From Mucilaginibacter sp. (GTDB lineage: Bacteria > Bacteroidota > Bacteroidia > Sphingobacteriales > Sphingobacteriaceae), in NCBI RefSeq assembly GCF_025362475.1, contig NZ_JANYGH010000009.1:1-54023 (forward strand): a DNA stretch of 54,023 nt, in the 5' to 3' direction. Each line of letters starts with the position of its first letter. Position 1 is the stretch's first letter. Under the pieces are notes generated by a model. It saw only the letters and a program-made list of their open reading frames with translations. It was not told where the DNA came from and made no database searches. Position numbers and translations under genes: made by a program. Positions 51,761-54,023 of the stretch are shown here, in pieces.

Positions 51761-51794
51761 CTATTATTACAAAAAAGCTTTATTCATCAAACAA

Positions 51795-53084
51795 TCAACT
51801 GTTCATTATCTCCTCTAAATGGTCGGCCTCAATGGGTATGTTTACCATCAAATCGCGGTTGCCGCCTTCAGTAATTAAAATATTGTTTTCTATTCTTATA
51901 CCCAGTCCTTCTTCCTGGATATAAATACCTGGTTCGCAGGTTAGTATATTTCCAACTTCAAAGCCTTTATACCTGCTTGCAAAATCATGAACATCCAACC
52001 CTAAATGATGCGATGTACCGTGCATAAAATACTTTTTATATAAAGGCGCATTAGCATCCTGCTTAGCAACATCATGCTTATCAAGCAATTTAAGCCCTAT
52101 CAGTTCGCTTGTCATTATCTTTCCTACTTCGTCATGGTAATCGTTCAAAATGGTACCGGCCACTATTATTTTGGTTGCCTCACGCATAACACGCAAAACC
52201 GAGTCATAAACGGCACGCTGACGTTTGGTAAACCTACCATTTACCGGTACAGATCTGCTCATATCTGCATTATAATTAGCGTATTGAGCTCCAAAATCAA
52301 AAAGAATGACATCGCCATCATTGCACACCTGGTTATTATCAATATAATGAAGTACCACAGCATTTTTACCTGATGCAATTATAGGATGGTAAGCGTGCCC
52401 TGTAGCCCGCTGCCTTAAAAATTCATGCGTTATTTCGGCCTCTATTTCATATTCAGCAACGCCTGGTTTTATAAATTTCAGCACCCGCTTAAATGCATCG
52501 TTGGTGATATCACAGGCCTTTTGGGTAAGCTCAACCTCAATGCCGGATTTAACAACCCGTAAATCCCTCAAAATCAACGCCGAGCGTTCATATTTATGCA
52601 AAGGATATTTCTGTTTTAAAGCCTCATACATCCGTAGATCACGGTAAGGTACCGTATGGGCATAACGATCATTCTCATTGGTATTGATGTAAATATGCTC
52701 GGCATAATTTATGATACTATGTAAAATCGTATCATATTCATGGAGCCAATAAACACTCTCGATGCCCGATGCAAGCCTTGCTTCCTCTTTGGTATACTTG
52801 TGTCCTTCCCAAATAGCAATATGTTCATTGGTTTGTCTTAAAAAAAGTACTTCTTTGTATGCTTTATTAGGACAATCCGGATATAAAATAAGTATACTTT
52901 GCTCCTGATCTATGCCAGTAAGGTAAAAAAAATCCGGATTTTGCTTAAAGGAAAAGGTCTGGTCTCCGCTCACAGGATACTCGTCATTTGCATGAAAAAT
53001 GGCAATCGAACCCTTTTTTGTTCTCGAAACGAAATTTTTTCTATTATTTGTAAACAAAGTGTTTTGAATCGCAGAATATTTCAT
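51795..53084 (-). CDS. Xaa-Pro aminopeptidase (M24 family)
   Basis: Metal-dependent proline-specific aminopeptidase of the PepP type, 429 residues, no signal peptide. The N-terminal AMP_N domain has FVSRTKKGSIAIFHANDEYP and FYLTGIDQEQSILILYP. The pita-bread domain has the five ligands: ILFDFGAQYANYNADMSRS (two D), HGTSHHLGLDVHD (H), CEPGIYIQ (E) and RIENNILIT (E). Convergent with meaB, whose coding end holds its terminator. Confidence 0.96.
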   Translation of the reverse strand: MKYSAIQNTLFTNNRKNFVSRTKKGSIAIFHANDEYPVSGDQTFSFKQNPDFFYLTGIDQEQSILILYPDCPNKAYKEVLFLRQTNEHIAIWEGHKYTKEEARLASGIESVYWLHEYDTILHSIINYAEHIYINTNENDRYAHTVPYRDLRMYEALKQKYPLHKYERSALILRDLRVVKSGIEVELTQKACDITNDAFKRVLKFIKPGVAEYEIEAEITHEFLRQRATGHAYHPIIASGKNAVVLHYIDNNQVCNDGDVILFDFGAQYANYNADMSRSVPVNGRFTKRQRAVYDSVLRVMREATKIIVAGTILNDYHDEVGKIMTSELIGLKLLDKHDVAKQDANAPLYKKYFMHGTSHHLGLDVHDFASRYKGFEVGNILTCEPGIYIQEEGLGIRIENNILITEGGNRDLMVNIPIEADHLEEIMNS

Positions 53085-53159
53085 ATTTAATAATTGATTA
53101 TTTTAATAAATCATTTTTTTTTCCTTATTTGTGTAACTATTACAATTTTTGGAACAATG

Positions 53160-53194
53160 TTTGGTCATCGTTTCAAACATAATTACTAAATTTG
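53160..53194 (+). promoter_or_regulatory. Promoter of the OmpA-family gene (-33 TTTG, -7 TAAATTTG)
   Basis: TTTG at 53160-53163 and TAAATTTG at 53187-53194 are separated by 23 bases, close to the usual Bacteroidota spacing. A start near 53200 leaves a leader of about 33 bases. This is the only site in the window where I see both elements. Confidence 0.5.
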
Positions 53195-53232
53195 AAAAAA
53201 ATCACAATTAAAATCGTTTAATCTTAAAAACT

Positions 53233-54023
53233 ATGAATTATTCTACATTAAAGAAAACAGTCGCATTGTCATTTGCTTCTTTGATGGTTGTAGGTATGGC
53301 TAATGCTCAAACCGATTCCACCAAAACAGCAACTACAACTTCGTCTGAAACATCTACTGCCAAGGTATTTGGTGGTATTGGTCAGTACAACACCTTTAGT
53401 ATCGGCGTTAACGTTGGTATTACAGACGGACTTGTTCCATTTACTATTAACACTACAAACAAATTCAAAGTTGATTTGGGTTATGGTGTTACTTTAAGGC
53501 AACAACTATCTCACACCTTTAGCTTACAATTAGACTACTTAGGTGGTAAAGTTCACGGTATTGATAAAGCAGGAACTGAGAAATTTGGTATCACCGAGTA
53601 TAAAACTTCTTTCAATTCAGGAGCTATCAGTGGTGTATTCAACATTGCAAGTGTTAGCTTTTTACACCGCAAAAACAGCGTTAACTTTTATACATCTGCC
53701 GGTTTAGGTTTAGATATGTATAAAATTAAGAGCAATACATCTGCAGGAGGTACTGTAAATACTTTACCATTCGGTGATAAAAACGTGAAAGAATTATTTG
53801 CTCCTGTAGGTGCAGGTGTTAAATTCAGATTATCTGATGCGTTAGCTTTAAACTTAGGTTACACTGTTAGCTTTGTACAGGGATATAACTTCTCTGGTGC
53901 TCACACTTATCCTACTTTTAGCCACTACTCTTATACTTACGGTGGTTTAGAGTATACTTTTGGTCCTAAATCAAAACAAAACTTAGAGTGGGTAAACCCG
54001 GTTGCTCAAATGTATGATGAATT
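53233..54023 (+). CDS. OmpA-family outer-membrane beta-barrel protein, partial (first 263 residues)
   Basis: Starts at the ATG of 53233 with a signal peptide (KKTVALSFASLMVVGMANAQ, about 25 residues) and a Thr/Ser-rich segment. Amphipathic strands follow: TFSIGVNVGITDG, KFKVDLGYGVTLRQQL, SFSLQLDYLGG-like, SVNFYTSAGLGLDMYKI, APVGAGVKFRL and ALNLGYTVSFVQG, then YTYGGLEYTFGP and LEWVNPVAQMYDE. In this family the last phrase leads to a linker and a peptidoglycan-binding OmpA domain, which would lie beyond the right edge. The frame is open to the end of the window. Probably an abundant structural porin. Confidence 0.85.
   Translation, partial: MNYSTLKKTVALSFASLMVVGMANAQTDSTKTATTTSSETSTAKVFGGIGQYNTFSIGVNVGITDGLVPFTINTTNKFKVDLGYGVTLRQQLSHTFSLQLDYLGGKVHGIDKAGTEKFGITEYKTSFNSGAISGVFNIASVSFLHRKNSVNFYTSAGLGLDMYKIKSNTSAGGTVNTLPFGDKNVKELFAPVGAGVKFRLSDALALNLGYTVSFVQGYNFSGAHTYPTFSHYSYTYGGLEYTFGPKSKQNLEWVNPVAQMYDE

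Noticed and set aside
1..54023. tRNA, rRNA, prophage or insertion sequence
   Set aside because: No cloverleaf, rRNA signature, transposase or integrase was seen on either strand; short degenerate remnants could still be missed by eye.

Overview
The window reads as chromosomal DNA of a Bacteroidota bacterium. The best fit is family Sphingobacteriaceae, of the Mucilaginibacter/Pedobacter kind. Support comes from promoters of the Bacteroidota type (-7 box TANNTTTG), an exbB-exbD-exbD-tonB energy operon, DUF4369-TlpA proteins, PorT-like barrels, MeaB, kynurenine-type tryptophan dioxygenase, and intergenic palindromes of the GTCATCCTGAACG type. The genus is inferred from gene content only. No rRNA, tRNA, CRISPR array, prophage or insertion sequence was seen.

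Left third, mostly minus strand. Complex I genes nuoA-B-C-D-E-F run off the left edge (1-3988). A terminator separates them from an upstream operon exbB, exbD, exbD, tonB, a small membrane protein, a PstS-like lipoprotein and a periplasmic TPR protein (4089-9952). A lipid kinase gene and an eIF1-like gene follow (10364-11594). Divergent from them is metK, preceded by a SAM-II-type riboswitch. The plus strand then carries an M1 aminopeptidase, a YncE-like beta-propeller protein and purD.

Middle (18.5-41.7 kb): two tandem DUF4369-TlpA thiol-disulfide proteins, an arginase-fold protein that has lost metal ligands, an SDR epimerase, a phosphoserine-phosphatase/SerA-ACT chimera, a universal stress protein, tryptophan 2,3-dioxygenase, an MFS/DegT pair, two M28 peptidases, recG, a 47-residue membrane protein coupled to ridA, a helicase-nuclease of about 120 kDa, a UDG-fold protein, a tiny antitoxin-like protein and a GH3 enzyme. 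Several intergenic repeat families sit here.

Right part (41.8-54 kb): a PorT-like barrel, then a surface-polysaccharide block of GT2, GT4 and GT9 glycosyltransferases with an MsbA-type flippase, then meaB, an Xaa-Pro aminopeptidase and the start of an OmpA-family outer-membrane protein cut by the right edge.

Most of the window is housekeeping and envelope biology. The points most worth a second look are: five genes whose -7 box lies only 3-5 bases before the ATG (predicted leaderless transcripts); the SerB-SerA-ACT chimera without a Rossmann domain; the arginase-like protein without intact metal ligands; an intrinsic terminator for one gene built into the coding sequence of its convergent neighbour; and the dispersed TGCA-centred repeats that may supply promoters.
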